Below, piece after piece: positions 1 through 5,978 of a DNA stretch of 6,093 bases. The DNA is taken from the NCBI GenBank assembly GCA_031254095.1, contig JAIRVC010000251.1, forward strand, positions 1 to 6,093, in the 5' to 3' direction. Source of the stretch: Acidobacteriota bacterium (GTDB lineage: Bacteria; Acidobacteriota; UBA6911). The position numbers were made by a program, and so were the translations under genes. Every line of letters starts with the position of its first letter. The stretch's first letter is position 1. The notes beneath the pieces were generated by a model. It was given only the letters and a program-made list of their open reading frames with translations. It was not told where the DNA came from and ran no database searches.

Positions 1-132
1 ACCATTCATCTATTGACATAGAAAACCTTCTTTCTTTCAGTTTTCTATAGTATACACTGAAAGTAACCTCATGTCCACAGCCCCTAGCCTGTAGTTTCGC
101 CGGATGCAACCGGCAGCATAAAGCAAATCACC

Positions 133-158
133 GGGCGCTCGCGGCACTGTGAGCGCCC
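133..158 (-). terminator. Hairpin downstream of ccmB, weak terminator candidate
   Basis: A perfect 8-bp stem, GGGCGCTC (133-140) and GAGCGCCC (151-158), encloses a 10-base loop, 59 bases beyond the ccmB stop. On the minus strand the stem is followed only by a mixed, mildly T-rich stretch and not by a clean T run, so it is a weak candidate for an intrinsic terminator and may act as a 3' stabilising structure. A second smaller hairpin, GCCGG (99-103) with CCGGC (110-114), lies further downstream. I see no gene in positions 1-216. Confidence 0.35.
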
Positions 159-216
159 TGTGCTGTTAAAGATTTCGTTGTTATCAAATCGTAATAACGG
201 GTGTTGAGCTCCCCTG

Positions 217-882
217 TTAATCTTCCAGCACATATTCGAACAGAAGCCACGCGATTGTTCCAAATACGAGCGTAAATACGGTCATAACGCTAAGCGGCAA
301 TTTCAGCGCGCCATAATCGCCGCCGTCGAGAATAATGCCTGTCGCCTCAACCGCGTTGATCAGAATCGGGAGAATTACCGGAAAAAGAAGCAGCGGCAAA
401 AGGACTTCGCGCAGTTTCGTGTTTACGGCGATGGCCGAAAGCAGCGTTCCTACAGCCATAAATCCTAATGTTCCGATCAAAAACGTCAAGGCCAGCAGGG
501 GGATTTCCTTCCAGACCGTCACGTTGAAAAAAATCAGTCCGAAGATGAAAATCGCGATTTCAGCAAGCAGCATAAAAACGACGCCTGCCAGCATCTTACC
601 CAGGTAAATCGCGCCCCTGTCCGCCGGAATCATCAATAGTCCCTCAATGCAATGATTTTCCTTTTCGGACGCGAACATGCGGTTCAGTCCCAGCGTTCCC
701 GCAAAGGCGAACGCCGTCCAGAGCACTCCCGGCAGCGCCGGACGGAGGGAATCTTTCGAGCCGATCGCGAAGTTGAAGATCAGCAGCGTCACGACGCCGA
801 AAAAAAGCATCGAGTTGATCGCGCTTTTTGTTCTCAGTTCAATCAGCAAATCTTTTCGAAATATCGCCCAAATCCTGCGCAT
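217..882 (-). CDS. ccmB: CcmB, heme exporter/cytochrome c maturation ABC membrane subunit
   Basis: This 221-residue inner-membrane protein matches the CcmB family in length and in its landmarks. CcmB pairs with the ATPase CcmA, and in System I cytochrome c biogenesis the CcmAB complex acts with CcmC to release heme-loaded CcmE. Six hydrophobic segments are visible at about residues 21-41, 49-68, 98-120, 127-152, 159-181 and 195-218. Family-like stretches are FAGTLGLNRMFASEKEN (about 60-76), then GLLMIPADRGAIYLGK (81-96) in the cytoplasmic region after the second segment, and LREVLLPLLLFPVILPILI (157-175). The ATG lies 9 bases after the ccmA stop, and the likely ribosome binding site AAGGCGG on the minus strand overlaps that stop, so translation is probably coupled to ccmA. 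No ccmC-like frame follows in the remaining 216 bases, which is unusual because ccmC commonly follows ccmB. Confidence 0.92.
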   Translation of the reverse strand: MRRIWAIFRKDLLIELRTKSAINSMLFFGVVTLLIFNFAIGSKDSLRPALPGVLWTAFAFAGTLGLNRMFASEKENHCIEGLLMIPADRGAIYLGKMLAGVVFMLLAEIAIFIFGLIFFNVTVWKEIPLLALTFLIGTLGFMAVGTLLSAIAVNTKLREVLLPLLLFPVILPILINAVEATGIILDGGDYGALKLPLSVMTVFTLVFGTIAWLLFEYVLED

Positions 883-891
883 GATGCCGCC

Positions 892-1584
892 TTAACCAAT
901 AACCTGACGGTATTTTTCCATAAAGCTGTCGAGCGTAAGCGAACGCTTCAAAACGTCCAGTGCGGCCGCGCCTTTTTCTATAACCACCAGCCGGTCGGCC
1001 AGTTTATACCCCTGCGCCGGATCGTGCAGGGTCATGACGCAGGTTTTTCCTTCCGCCACCGCCCGGCGTATATAATTCTCCAAAACTTCCAATCCGATCT
1101 GATCCAGACCGGTAAAAGGTTCGTCAAGCAGTAAAATCGAGGGGTTGTGGAGGAATGCCCGCGCTATGGCCAGGCGTTGCTGCATTCCGCGCGAATAATT
1201 GCGCACCGGGTCAAATTCACGCCCGCCGAGACCCACCGCTTCCATACGCTGAATCAGCGCGTTGTCGTCCGCGGGCGCGTGCATAAGTCCCGCGAAAAAG
1301 CGCAGATTTTCAAGCGCCGTCAGATCGGGATATAAAGACATGCTGTGCGACAGATAACCGATTGCGCCGCGCGTGAATCGCGGCTTTTTGCCGTCGGGAA
1401 AGCTAATTTTTAAACTTCCCGACGAAGGACGCGCAAGACCCGCGAGGATGCGCAGGAATGTGGTTTTTCCCGCGCCGTTTTTGCCGAAAACGGCGACGCA
1501 TTCTCCCGCGCCTATATCAAGGTCAAGGCCGCGCAGCGCCGTCGAACGGCCGTAGTATTTCGTCAGGTTTCTGACAGTTATCAT
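892..1584 (-). CDS. ccmA: CcmA, cytochrome c maturation ABC ATPase
   Basis: This 230-residue ABC ATPase is the cytoplasmic partner of CcmB; ATP hydrolysis by CcmAB is needed to release holo-CcmE. Visible motifs are Walker A GKNGAGKT (34-41), the signature region NYSRGMQQRLAI (129-140), Walker B ILLLDEP (150-156), the D-loop TGLD (158-161) and the H-loop histidine in TLHD (about 187). The Q-loop position reads YLSHSMSL (77-84), with no glutamine where many ABC ATPases have one. Length and the short C-terminal tail fit CcmA. Assignment to CcmA, and not a generic ABC ATPase, rests mainly on the directly coupled ccmB. The ATG at 1584 starts the conserved ITVRNLTKYYG strand; the bases before it show no strong Shine-Dalgarno. 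Its transcript probably begins upstream near 1650 and carries a structured leader. Confidence 0.9.
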   Translation of the reverse strand: MITVRNLTKYYGRSTALRGLDLDIGAGECVAVFGKNGAGKTTFLRILAGLARPSSGSLKISFPDGKKPRFTRGAIGYLSHSMSLYPDLTALENLRFFAGLMHAPADDNALIQRMEAVGLGGREFDPVRNYSRGMQQRLAIARAFLHNPSILLLDEPFTGLDQIGLEVLENYIRRAVAEGKTCVMTLHDPAQGYKLADRLVVIEKGAAALDVLKRSLTLDSFMEKYRQVIG

Positions 1585-1599
1585 GATTTTTCGCCGGAC

Positions 1600-1644
1600 A
1601 TCCGTGGTGCCGGATCGCGCCGCAGCCGGTTGAGCGCGAACCGG
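1600..1644 (-). other. Two hairpins in the ccmA 5' leader
   Basis: Two short perfect stems sit between the predicted promoter and the ccmA start: CCGGTT (1626-1631) with AACCGG (1639-1644), loop of 7; and ATCCG (1600-1604) with CGGAT (1611-1615), loop of 6. In the minus-strand transcript both would form before the ccmA start codon. They could modulate translation or stability; no known riboswitch consensus was recognised. Confidence 0.35.
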
Positions 1645-1658
1645 AGCGCAAGCACAAA

Positions 1659-1689
1659 ACTTTAATTTTACAGTGAAATTTTGTAAAAT
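1659..1689 (-). promoter_or_regulatory. Probable ccmA promoter overlapping a palindromic operator candidate
   Basis: Read on the minus strand there is a -35-like TTTACA (1687-1682), a 17-base spacer, and a -10-like TAAAGT (1664-1659), placing transcription start roughly 65-70 bases before ccmA. An 8-base inverted repeat, ATTTTACA (1665-1672) and TGTAAAAT (1682-1689) separated by 9 bases, covers the -35 box and spacer, where a dimeric repressor would block RNA polymerase. The regulator is unknown. Confidence 0.45.
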
Positions 1690-1859
1690 GATATCGCTTT
1701 TTCGGACGGAGCGGGGCAGGCGGGCGGGTCGACGCCGAATCCTGATATGGAAATCCTGATCGGTTTCAGTTGTGTCGGGTTAACGATGAAGGCATACGAT
1801 TCCCGAAACGGATATGTCGCGCTTCCCATAGCCGGCGCGATTGCCTGTCTTAATTTTTC

Positions 1860-1887
1860 TTGACAGAACGGCCCTTTCCGTTAGAAC
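1860..1887 (+). promoter_or_regulatory. Probable promoter of the TPR-protein gene
   Basis: A perfect -35 hexamer TTGACA (1860-1865) is followed after 16 bases by TAGAAC (1882-1887), a 4-of-6 match to the -10 consensus. Transcription would start near 1894, giving a leader of about 48 bases before the ATG at 1942. The strong -35 and weak -10 suggest a sigma70-type promoter of moderate strength. Confidence 0.5.
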
Positions 1888-1941
1888 CTAAAAGCCAAAG
1901 TTTTGTGAAGGAAATTGGTACGATTTTATTCAGGAGAAGCC

Positions 1942-3024
1942 ATGACTAGAAGATTCGTCAGTTCAACGATTATGGTTCTGCTTTTGTGCGGAGCAAGTGG
2001 TTTTGCGCAGGAAAAGATTTCGCTTCTTTCCAACTACTATTACACCAGGGACGCAAAGCGGCATGAAGAAATAAAACAGGAAAAGGATCCGCAGAAGCTT
2101 GCCGGTCTGCTGATCGAATTTCTGAAAGATCGTCCGATTAACAGACTCATCCCTTATATCATTTCGGATTATCAAGCCGTCGCAGTCGGTCATCTGAACA
2201 GTAAGGAATGGGATAAGGCTGTTTCCATGGCCGAAGAGATGATGGCTGCTCTTCCCGCGGACGCGGCTGTAGAAAAAGCGGTACAGGACGGAGACGTCAC
2301 TGTTGTCGAAAATAATGTCGAGGAATTTCTGCAGCAGATCCAGACCGCGCGCCTGACAATGCAGCAGATTATTCTGACCGCGTATTATTCTTCGGCAAAC
2401 TGGGCAAAGGCTGCGGAACTTCAGGAACAGCTTTATGCGGTAGCGCCCAGTATTCAAGGCGTACAGCTGCTTGCGGACATCTATATGAATATGGGGAATT
2501 ACGATAAATATCTGGAAAACGCCCAGAAGATTATGGCGGAATTCCCGATTGATCAGCCTCTGGGTTTCGACGCGGCGTTCAAGTCGGTGCAGATATACGC
2601 CCAGAAAAATGATATTCCAAAGATGACCGAACTCTATAAGAAGCTCATGGACGTATACGGCGACAAGCTTCCCCAGGGGCTTACGAATGAGCAGTGGAAC
2701 CCGCAGCGCGTCACTGCCTTCACGCTGCTTGCGCAGGAACCGTATACCGCCAAGGACTACCCCAAGGCTATAGAAATGTTTGAAAAAGTCATCAAGGCCG
2801 ATCCGTCCAACGGCGATGCCTATTACTTCATAGGCATGTGTAAGTGGCAGACCGAAGGACAGGACAGCGCTGTGGAATCTTTCGCCAGGAGTGTTGTGCT
2901 GAATAAGCAGACCGCGGACAGGTCGCGGCAGTATCTGGAGCAGATTCACAAGGCCAAAAACAACGATTCGCTTGACGGGCTTGACGAAATACTTGCCAAG
3001 GCCAAAGCCGATCTGGGTATTTGA
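1942..3024 (+). CDS. Exported TPR-repeat protein of unknown specific role
   Basis: The product has 360 residues. Residues 1-22 form a Sec signal peptide: basic start MTRR, hydrophobic core IMVLLLCGAS, and a likely signal peptidase I cut after GFA. The cysteine at 16 is not in a good lipobox, so a lipoprotein is less likely. The mature part is predominantly helical with TPR-like units at about 145-200 (ANWAKAAELQEQLYAVAPS, then LADIYMNMGNYDKYLENA) and, most clearly, 265-323 (KDYPKAIEMFEKVIKADPSN, then AYYFIGMC and AVESFARSVVLN). TPR domains are protein-binding scaffolds; a periplasmic adaptor role is inferred, without a known partner. The ATG at 1942 is preferred over an in-frame TTG at 1915 because AGGAG (1932-1936) sits 5 bases upstream and the signal peptide starts there. 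It appears to be transcribed alone, divergently from ccmA. Confidence 0.85.
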   Translation: MTRRFVSSTIMVLLLCGASGFAQEKISLLSNYYYTRDAKRHEEIKQEKDPQKLAGLLIEFLKDRPINRLIPYIISDYQAVAVGHLNSKEWDKAVSMAEEMMAALPADAAVEKAVQDGDVTVVENNVEEFLQQIQTARLTMQQIILTAYYSSANWAKAAELQEQLYAVAPSIQGVQLLADIYMNMGNYDKYLENAQKIMAEFPIDQPLGFDAAFKSVQIYAQKNDIPKMTELYKKLMDVYGDKLPQGLTNEQWNPQRVTAFTLLAQEPYTAKDYPKAIEMFEKVIKADPSNGDAYYFIGMCKWQTEGQDSAVESFARSVVLNKQTADRSRQYLEQIHKAKNNDSLDGLDEILAKAKADLGI

Positions 3025-3050
3025 TTCCTGGAAGTGATCGTTTCATAAGT

Positions 3051-3127
3051 TTTCGATTTCGGATTTTCCGGACACGTGCGCGGCGCATTGAAAATGTTGC
3101 GCACGTATCCGGAAGCCGAAAATCAAA
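3051..3127 (+). terminator. Long imperfect hairpin between the TPR gene and rho
   Basis: TTCCGGACACGTGCGC (3066-3081) pairs with GCGCACGTATCCGGAA (3099-3114) with one mismatch in 16 and a 17-base loop. The stem continues after a small internal loop through TTTCGG (3057-3062) and CCGAAA (3116-3121). It lies 27-100 bases past the TPR stop and is a natural end for that transcript, but it has no T run on either strand, so it is not a canonical intrinsic terminator. It could protect the 3' end or act in the rho leader. Confidence 0.45.
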
Positions 3128-3242
3128 AGAAAAATTCTGGTAATTTCAGCTGAGCCGCTTTAAAATTAATACTTAACTGTTAGCAATCTACCGCCGCTGT
3201 CTGCGCTGACTTTATTTCTTGAAAATATAAAACGGGTGTTCC

Positions 3243-4610
3243 ATGACAGAGAAAGATACACGTTCGGATAACGCTTCCAATGATTCCCCCAATGCTTCAA
3301 ATGACAAAAATGAAAAGAAAGTGTCGGTACAGGAAGCGCTTGACAAAGAAGGCGAGCAGTTACGCATCAGCGAGCTGCAGTCGCTTGACATCAAGGATCT
3401 GTCGCGGATAGCAAAGAAACATAAACTCGCTTCGGCGGGCAAATTGAGCAGGCAGGAACTTATTTTTGCCATACTCCAGGCGCAGGCGGAAAAACACGGC
3501 CTGATTTTTTCAGAAGGGGTACTGGAAACGCTTCCGGAAGGATACGGCTTCCTGCGCTCGCCCGATTACAGTTACCTGCCGGGGCCGGACGACATCTATA
3601 TTTCTCCCTCCCAGATCAGGAAATTTGATCTGCGCACGGGCGACATCGTTTCTGGGCAGATCCGGATGCCGAATGACGGCGAGCGGTATCTGGCGCTTGT
3701 CAAGGTTGACGCCGTTAATTTTGAGCCGCCCGAAGAGGCGCGCCGCCGCATTTTTTACGATAACCTGACGCCGCTTTACCCACAGGAGCGCATCAGGCTC
3801 GAAACCGTGCGCGAAAATCTGTCCGCGCGCGTCATGGATATCTTCACGCCGATAGGCAAGGGGCAGCGCGGCCTGATCGTCTCTCCGCCGAGAACCGGCA
3901 AAACCATGCTTCTGCAAAGTATCGCCAACTCCATCAGCGCGAACCATCCGGAAATCTATCTGATCGTACTGCTGATCGACGAACGGCCGGAAGAAGTTAC
4001 GGACATGGAACGCTCGGTAAAAGGCGAGGTCATCAGCTCCACTTTCGATGAGCCGGCCACCCGGCATGTTCAGGTTGCGGAAATCGTCATGGAGAAAGCT
4101 AAGCGCCTGGTTGAGCATAGAAAAGATGTCGTAATTTTGCTCGACAGCATCACGCGCCTGGCGCGCGCGTACAATACCGTTGTGCCGTCAAGCGGCAAGG
4201 TGCTTTCCGGCGGCGTTGACGCAAACGCCCTTGAAAAGCCAAAGCGGTTTTTCGGCGCGGCGCGCAAAATCGAAGAAGGGGGAAGTCTCACGATTATGGC
4301 GACCGCCCTTGTCGATACGGGAAGCCGCATGGATGACGTGATATTCGAGGAATTTAAAGGCACCGGCAACATGGAAATCATCCTCGACCGCAAGCTCGTT
4401 GACAAACGCATCTTCCCCGCGATCGACATCAACCGTTCCGGAACCCGCAAGGAAGAACTGCTGGTGGAAAGGGAAGATCTGAACAAGATCTGGGTTTTGC
4501 GAAAAGTCCTGAATCCGTTGTCAATCGACGAAGCCATGGATCTGCTTCTCGACAAGCTGAAAAAATCCGACAGCAACAGCGAATTCCTGACATTGCTTAA
4601 CAAGGGATAA
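3243..4610 (+). CDS. rho: Transcription termination factor Rho
   Basis: Rho is the hexameric RNA-dependent ATPase/helicase that ends transcription at C-rich unstructured sites. The 455-residue product shows the full family order: a hydrophilic Asn/Asp/Lys-rich tail (1-30), Rho_N helices (about 43-85), the cold-shock-like RNA-binding domain (about 88-160, with [15 protein letters not shown] at 97-111), then the RecA-type ATPase. Walker A is SPPRTGKT (214-221), where E. coli has APPKAGKT. Also visible are [13 protein letters not shown] (243-255), Walker B VVILLDS (296-302), the secondary RNA-binding loop around [22 protein letters not shown] (321-342) and the R-loop SGTRKEELL (399-407). Length is in the normal range, slightly longer than E. 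coli Rho because of the N-terminal tail. The ribosome binding site before the ATG is weak. It is probably monocistronic, since a separate tRNA promoter follows at 4648. Confidence 0.98.
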   Translation: MTEKDTRSDNASNDSPNASNDKNEKKVSVQEALDKEGEQLRISELQSLDIKDLSRIAKKHKLASAGKLSRQELIFAILQAQAEKHGLIFSEGVLETLPEGYGFLRSPDYSYLPGPDDIYISPSQIRKFDLRTGDIVSGQIRMPNDGERYLALVKVDAVNFEPPEEARRRIFYDNLTPLYPQERIRLETVRENLSARVMDIFTPIGKGQRGLIVSPPRTGKTMLLQSIANSISANHPEIYLIVLLIDERPEEVTDMERSVKGEVISSTFDEPATRHVQVAEIVMEKAKRLVEHRKDVVILLDSITRLARAYNTVVPSSGKVLSGGVDANALEKPKRFFGAARKIEEGGSLTIMATALVDTGSRMDDVIFEEFKGTGNMEIILDRKLVDKRIFPAIDINRSGTRKEELLVEREDLNKIWVLRKVLNPLSIDEAMDLLLDKLKKSDSNSEFLTLLNKG

Positions 4611-4647
4611 GGGAGATAAGGGCGTGCGCCCAGTAGATAAAGCCAGG

Positions 4648-4676
4648 TTGACATCAGGCAATCTATCGGCGATAAT
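4648..4676 (+). promoter_or_regulatory. Strong stable-RNA promoter for the tRNA pair
   Basis: A perfect TTGACA (4648-4653), a 17-base spacer and GATAAT (4671-4676, 5 of 6) make the best promoter in the window. It is followed by the GC-rich discriminator AGCGCCCCG (4677-4685), a hallmark of stringently controlled rRNA and tRNA promoters. Predicted transcription starts near 4683, about 15 bases before tRNA-Ala. A short GGGC/GCCC hairpin (4620-4631) lies between rho and this promoter but lacks a T run. Confidence 0.8.
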
Positions 4677-4697
4677 AGCGCCCCGTAAAGTTAAAGT

Positions 4698-4773
<76 letters not shown>

Positions 4774-4778
4774 AAATG

Positions 4779-4795
4779 CCGGTTTTTAATACCGG
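4779..4795 (+). other. Spacer hairpin between the two tRNAs
   Basis: CCGGT (4779-4783) pairs with ACCGG (4791-4795) around a 7-base loop in the 37-base spacer. It would separate the two tRNAs in the primary transcript and may help nucleases process it. There is no downstream T run, so it is not a terminator and the tRNAs are likely cotranscribed. Confidence 0.4.
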
Positions 4796-4810
4796 ACGGC
4801 ACCACAGAGA

Positions 4811-4886
4811 GGGCGTCTAGCTCAGTTGGCAGAGCACTGCGATCACACCGCAGGGGTCACAGGTTCAAGTCCTGTGGCGCCCACCA
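4811..4886 (+). tRNA. tRNA-Val (anticodon CAC)
   Basis: A complete 76-base cloverleaf with encoded CCA (4884-4886). The acceptor stem is GGGCGTC (4811-4817) with GGCGCCC (4876-4882), one T:G wobble. The D arm is GCTC/GAGC. The anticodon stem CTGCG/CGCAG holds loop ATCACAC with anticodon CAC at 4844-4846, reading GTG. The T arm is ACAGG, TTCAAGT, CCTGT. It is the last housekeeping gene before the AT-richer accessory segment, so its 3' end is a possible integration site. Confidence 0.97.
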
Positions 4887-4978
4887 CAAACCAATCCAAA
4901 GCAATAAAAAGCTACAATTTGTTCTCATACTATGGCGGACGTTTGCCGCTGAAATAGCGGCATGGAAATATTTCGTCC

Positions 4979-5007
4979 ATCGGGCGGAGCTTTGCCCGGT
5001 AGTTTTT
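4979..5007 (+). terminator. Intrinsic terminator candidate
   Basis: A 9-bp stem, ATCGGGCGG (4979-4987) with TTGCCCGGT (4992-5000), includes three G:U pairs and an AGCT loop. After two bases it is followed by five T residues (5003-5007). This is the best intrinsic terminator on the plus strand and is suitably placed to end the tRNA transcript or a small RNA starting in the preceding 100 bases. Confidence 0.6.
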
Positions 5008-5085
5008 CATCCTGCTTTAATCAAATTTTCTAGCACCACATCAAAACAAACCATATCAACGATTTGCCTGAAAAGGGCGCAAAAC

Positions 5086-5109
5086 GGACACAGCATTTCT
5101 GCTGTGTTC
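5086..5109 (+). other. 10-bp hairpin upstream of the transposase remnant
   Basis: GGACACAGCA (5086-5095) pairs along its full length with TGCTGTGTTC (5100-5109), including one G:U pair, around a TTTC tetraloop. It sits 29 bases before the ATG at 5139. There is no T run after it (AAAAACG follows), so it is not a terminator. It may be a remnant of mobile-element sequence or a translational control hairpin. Confidence 0.4.
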
Positions 5110-5138
5110 AAAAACGCTCTACGCGCGAGGGAACAAAA

Positions 5139-5480
5139 ATGGATTTAAGGTATCAAAAGATTCCGCGCCTGACTTGGCGGCGGCGAGATTTCGCGTTTCT
5201 GGAGAGGGATGTAAAGACTGTTTACTTTCTCCGGATCAAATCGTTCTATGGTTACTCGGAGAACGCCGTTCGTACCCAGCTTTGGATTGCTGTAGCGGTA
5301 TATTGCCTATTGGCGATCATCAAGAAAGAGTTGAAGGCCGATCGTGAACTTCACGAAATCCAAGAAATTTTAAGCGTCTCCGTTTTTCAAAAAATGCCCG
5401 TTTTACAAGCCTTTTCGAAGGTAAAACCAAAATCAATACCAGAACACTCGTGTAACCAGTTTAAATTGTTCGAGTTATAA
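5139..5480 (+). pseudogene. IS4-type DDE transposase, 3' remnant
   Basis: The C-terminal part of this 113-codon frame resembles the end of IS4-family DDE transposases: RIKSFYGYSENAVRTQLW, then IAVAVYCLLAIIKKEL, ILSVSVFQKMPVLQAF, and a closing SCNQFKLFEL. Recognisable similarity begins near 5232 (RIKSFYG). In intact family members this lies a little after the glutamate of the DDE triad, in a helix resembling VELFFKWIKQHLRIK. Here the preceding residues (MDLRYQKIPRLTWRRR through VKTVYFL) do not fit, so most of the catalytic domain and all of the N terminus are missing. The frame could still be translated from ATG 5139 behind GAGGGA, but it cannot encode an active transposase. It marks past insertion and rearrangement beside the tRNA genes. 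The right end of the element should lie shortly after 5480 but could not be defined. Confidence 0.8.
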
Positions 5481-5501
5481 TTGGACGCTAGTGGGATTTT
5501 C

Positions 5502-5550
5502 TACCATTTTGCACATTTTTTGTGCATAGCGTCATGGTATATTTTATAAA
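5502..5550 (+). promoter_or_regulatory. Promoter and nested palindrome of the toxin-antitoxin-like operon
   Basis: An extended -10 element, TG (5535-5536) plus TATATT (5538-5543), lies 28 bases before the start codon; no good -35 is spaced correctly, which suits an extended -10 promoter. Two inverted repeats are nested over it: inner TGCACA (5510-5515)/TGTGCA (5521-5526) with a T5 loop, and outer TACCAT (5502-5507)/ATGGTA (5534-5539), whose right arm overlaps the -10. This is a natural layout for autorepression by the operon's own product. Confidence 0.5.
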
Positions 5551-5570
5551 TCTTTGAAGGGAGGCCAAAT

Positions 5571-5978
5571 ATGCGCTATATCACGGGAATACATGCCTTG
5601 AATCTGCCATGTTCGCTACTGACATGCGGCGACTGGCATTGTTCGGCGTTGAAGTGGGAGAATATTACATTCCGGGATAGCAAAGAAAGCTTTTATGGGG
5701 AATACGGCATTGAGCAATGTTCAGTTGTTCCTGAACACGAGGGAACATATGCAGTTGCCAATCATATCCGTGCATTGCTTGACTTGGTGGAGATTGGAAA
5801 TTTCAGCGTGGCGCAAGGCATGAATCGTGATTTTATCTGCAATGACGATTATAACGATGAAGTTTTCGATAAAGTCTCTCTTTTAAGGGATTTGCCGCAC
5901 TGGAACAAAATTGACAATTTTATGGGATTGGAATACTACGGCAAATGGTTGGATTTTAAAAAGCGGGCTGGATTATGA
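5571..5978 (+). CDS. Uncharacterised 135-residue protein, putative antitoxin of a nucleotidyltransferase toxin
   Basis: I do not recognise a named family. The start is well supported: AAGGGAGG (5557-5564) sits 6 bases before the ATG. The protein is soluble, with no signal peptide or membrane segment. Its N terminus, ITGIHALNLPCSLLTCGDWH (residues 4-23), looks compact and conserved-like, rich in Cys, His and Trp (C14, C19, H23, C24). Later blocks are AVANHIRALLDLVE (61-74), a probable helix, and FSVAQGMNRDFICNDDYND (78-96), followed by an acidic, aromatic C-terminal half. I see no helix-turn-helix, so it does not resemble the winged-helix AbiEi antitoxin. The stop overlaps the next start as ATGA (5975-5978), implying coupled translation. 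Position before a nucleotidyltransferase suggests an antitoxin or specificity partner; that role is inferred from context only. Composition is AT-richer than rho, consistent with acquisition. Confidence 0.8.
   Translation: MRYITGIHALNLPCSLLTCGDWHCSALKWENITFRDSKESFYGEYGIEQCSVVPEHEGTYAVANHIRALLDLVEIGNFSVAQGMNRDFICNDDYNDEVFDKVSLLRDLPHWNKIDNFMGLEYYGKWLDFKKRAGL

Larger units (their letters stand above)
1585..1941. other. Divergent intergenic region between ccmA and the TPR gene
   Basis: This 357-base gap holds no convincing gene. From left to right it contains two short hairpins in the ccmA leader (1600-1644), a minus-strand promoter and palindrome (1659-1689), a G-rich tract (about 1707-1730), a 9-base direct repeat AATCCTGAT at 1738-1746 and 1752-1760, and a plus-strand promoter (1860-1887) for the TPR gene. 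A 38-codon open frame (1747-1863) lacks a ribosome binding site and was not called. Confidence 0.6.
4887..5138 (+). other. Structured non-coding stretch after tRNA-Val
   Basis: About 250 bases without a credible gene. From left to right it holds an AT-rich tail after the tRNA, a stem GGACG (4937-4941)/CGTCC (4974-4978) enclosing hairpin TGCCGCT (4944-4950)/AGCGGCA (4956-4962), a terminator-like hairpin (4979-5007), and a 10-bp hairpin (5086-5109). The dense pairing could be the tail of the tRNA transcript or a small RNA of the accessory segment; I do not recognise a known RNA family. Confidence 0.45.

Noticed and set aside
13..51. TTGACA (13-18) with TATAGT (46-51) as a plus-strand promoter
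   Set aside because: The spacing is 27 bases, far too long for a sigma70 promoter, and no plus-strand gene follows. A 7-bp inverted repeat here (35-41/56-62) remains unexplained.
1738..1760. Direct repeat AATCCTGAT twice with a 14-base period
   Set aside because: Only two short copies; too little to call a repeat element, CRISPR or iteron. No CRISPR array was seen anywhere in the window.
1747..1863. A 38-codon open frame starting MEILIGFSCVG
   Set aside because: No ribosome binding site precedes it and its stop coincides with the TPR-gene -35 box; nothing supports translation beyond an ATG and a mildly hydrophobic product.
1915..1941. Upstream TTG start for the TPR protein
   Set aside because: It would place nine residues before the signal peptide and run through the clear AGGAG ribosome binding site that serves ATG 1942.
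1963..2949. A 328-codon open frame on the minus strand, antisense to the TPR gene
   Set aside because: It lies wholly inside the TPR gene, has no ribosome binding site or recognisable domain, and its product is a residue mix typical of antisense translation.
3203..3231. TATAAA (3226-3231) as a -10 box for rho
   Set aside because: No -35 match lies at acceptable spacing, and transcription would start only a few bases before the ATG.
4887..5138. An AbiF-type defence RNA or type III toxin-antitoxin RNA repeat
   Set aside because: No HEPN/Abi_2 gene follows and there are no tandem RNA repeats; the downstream frame is a transposase remnant.
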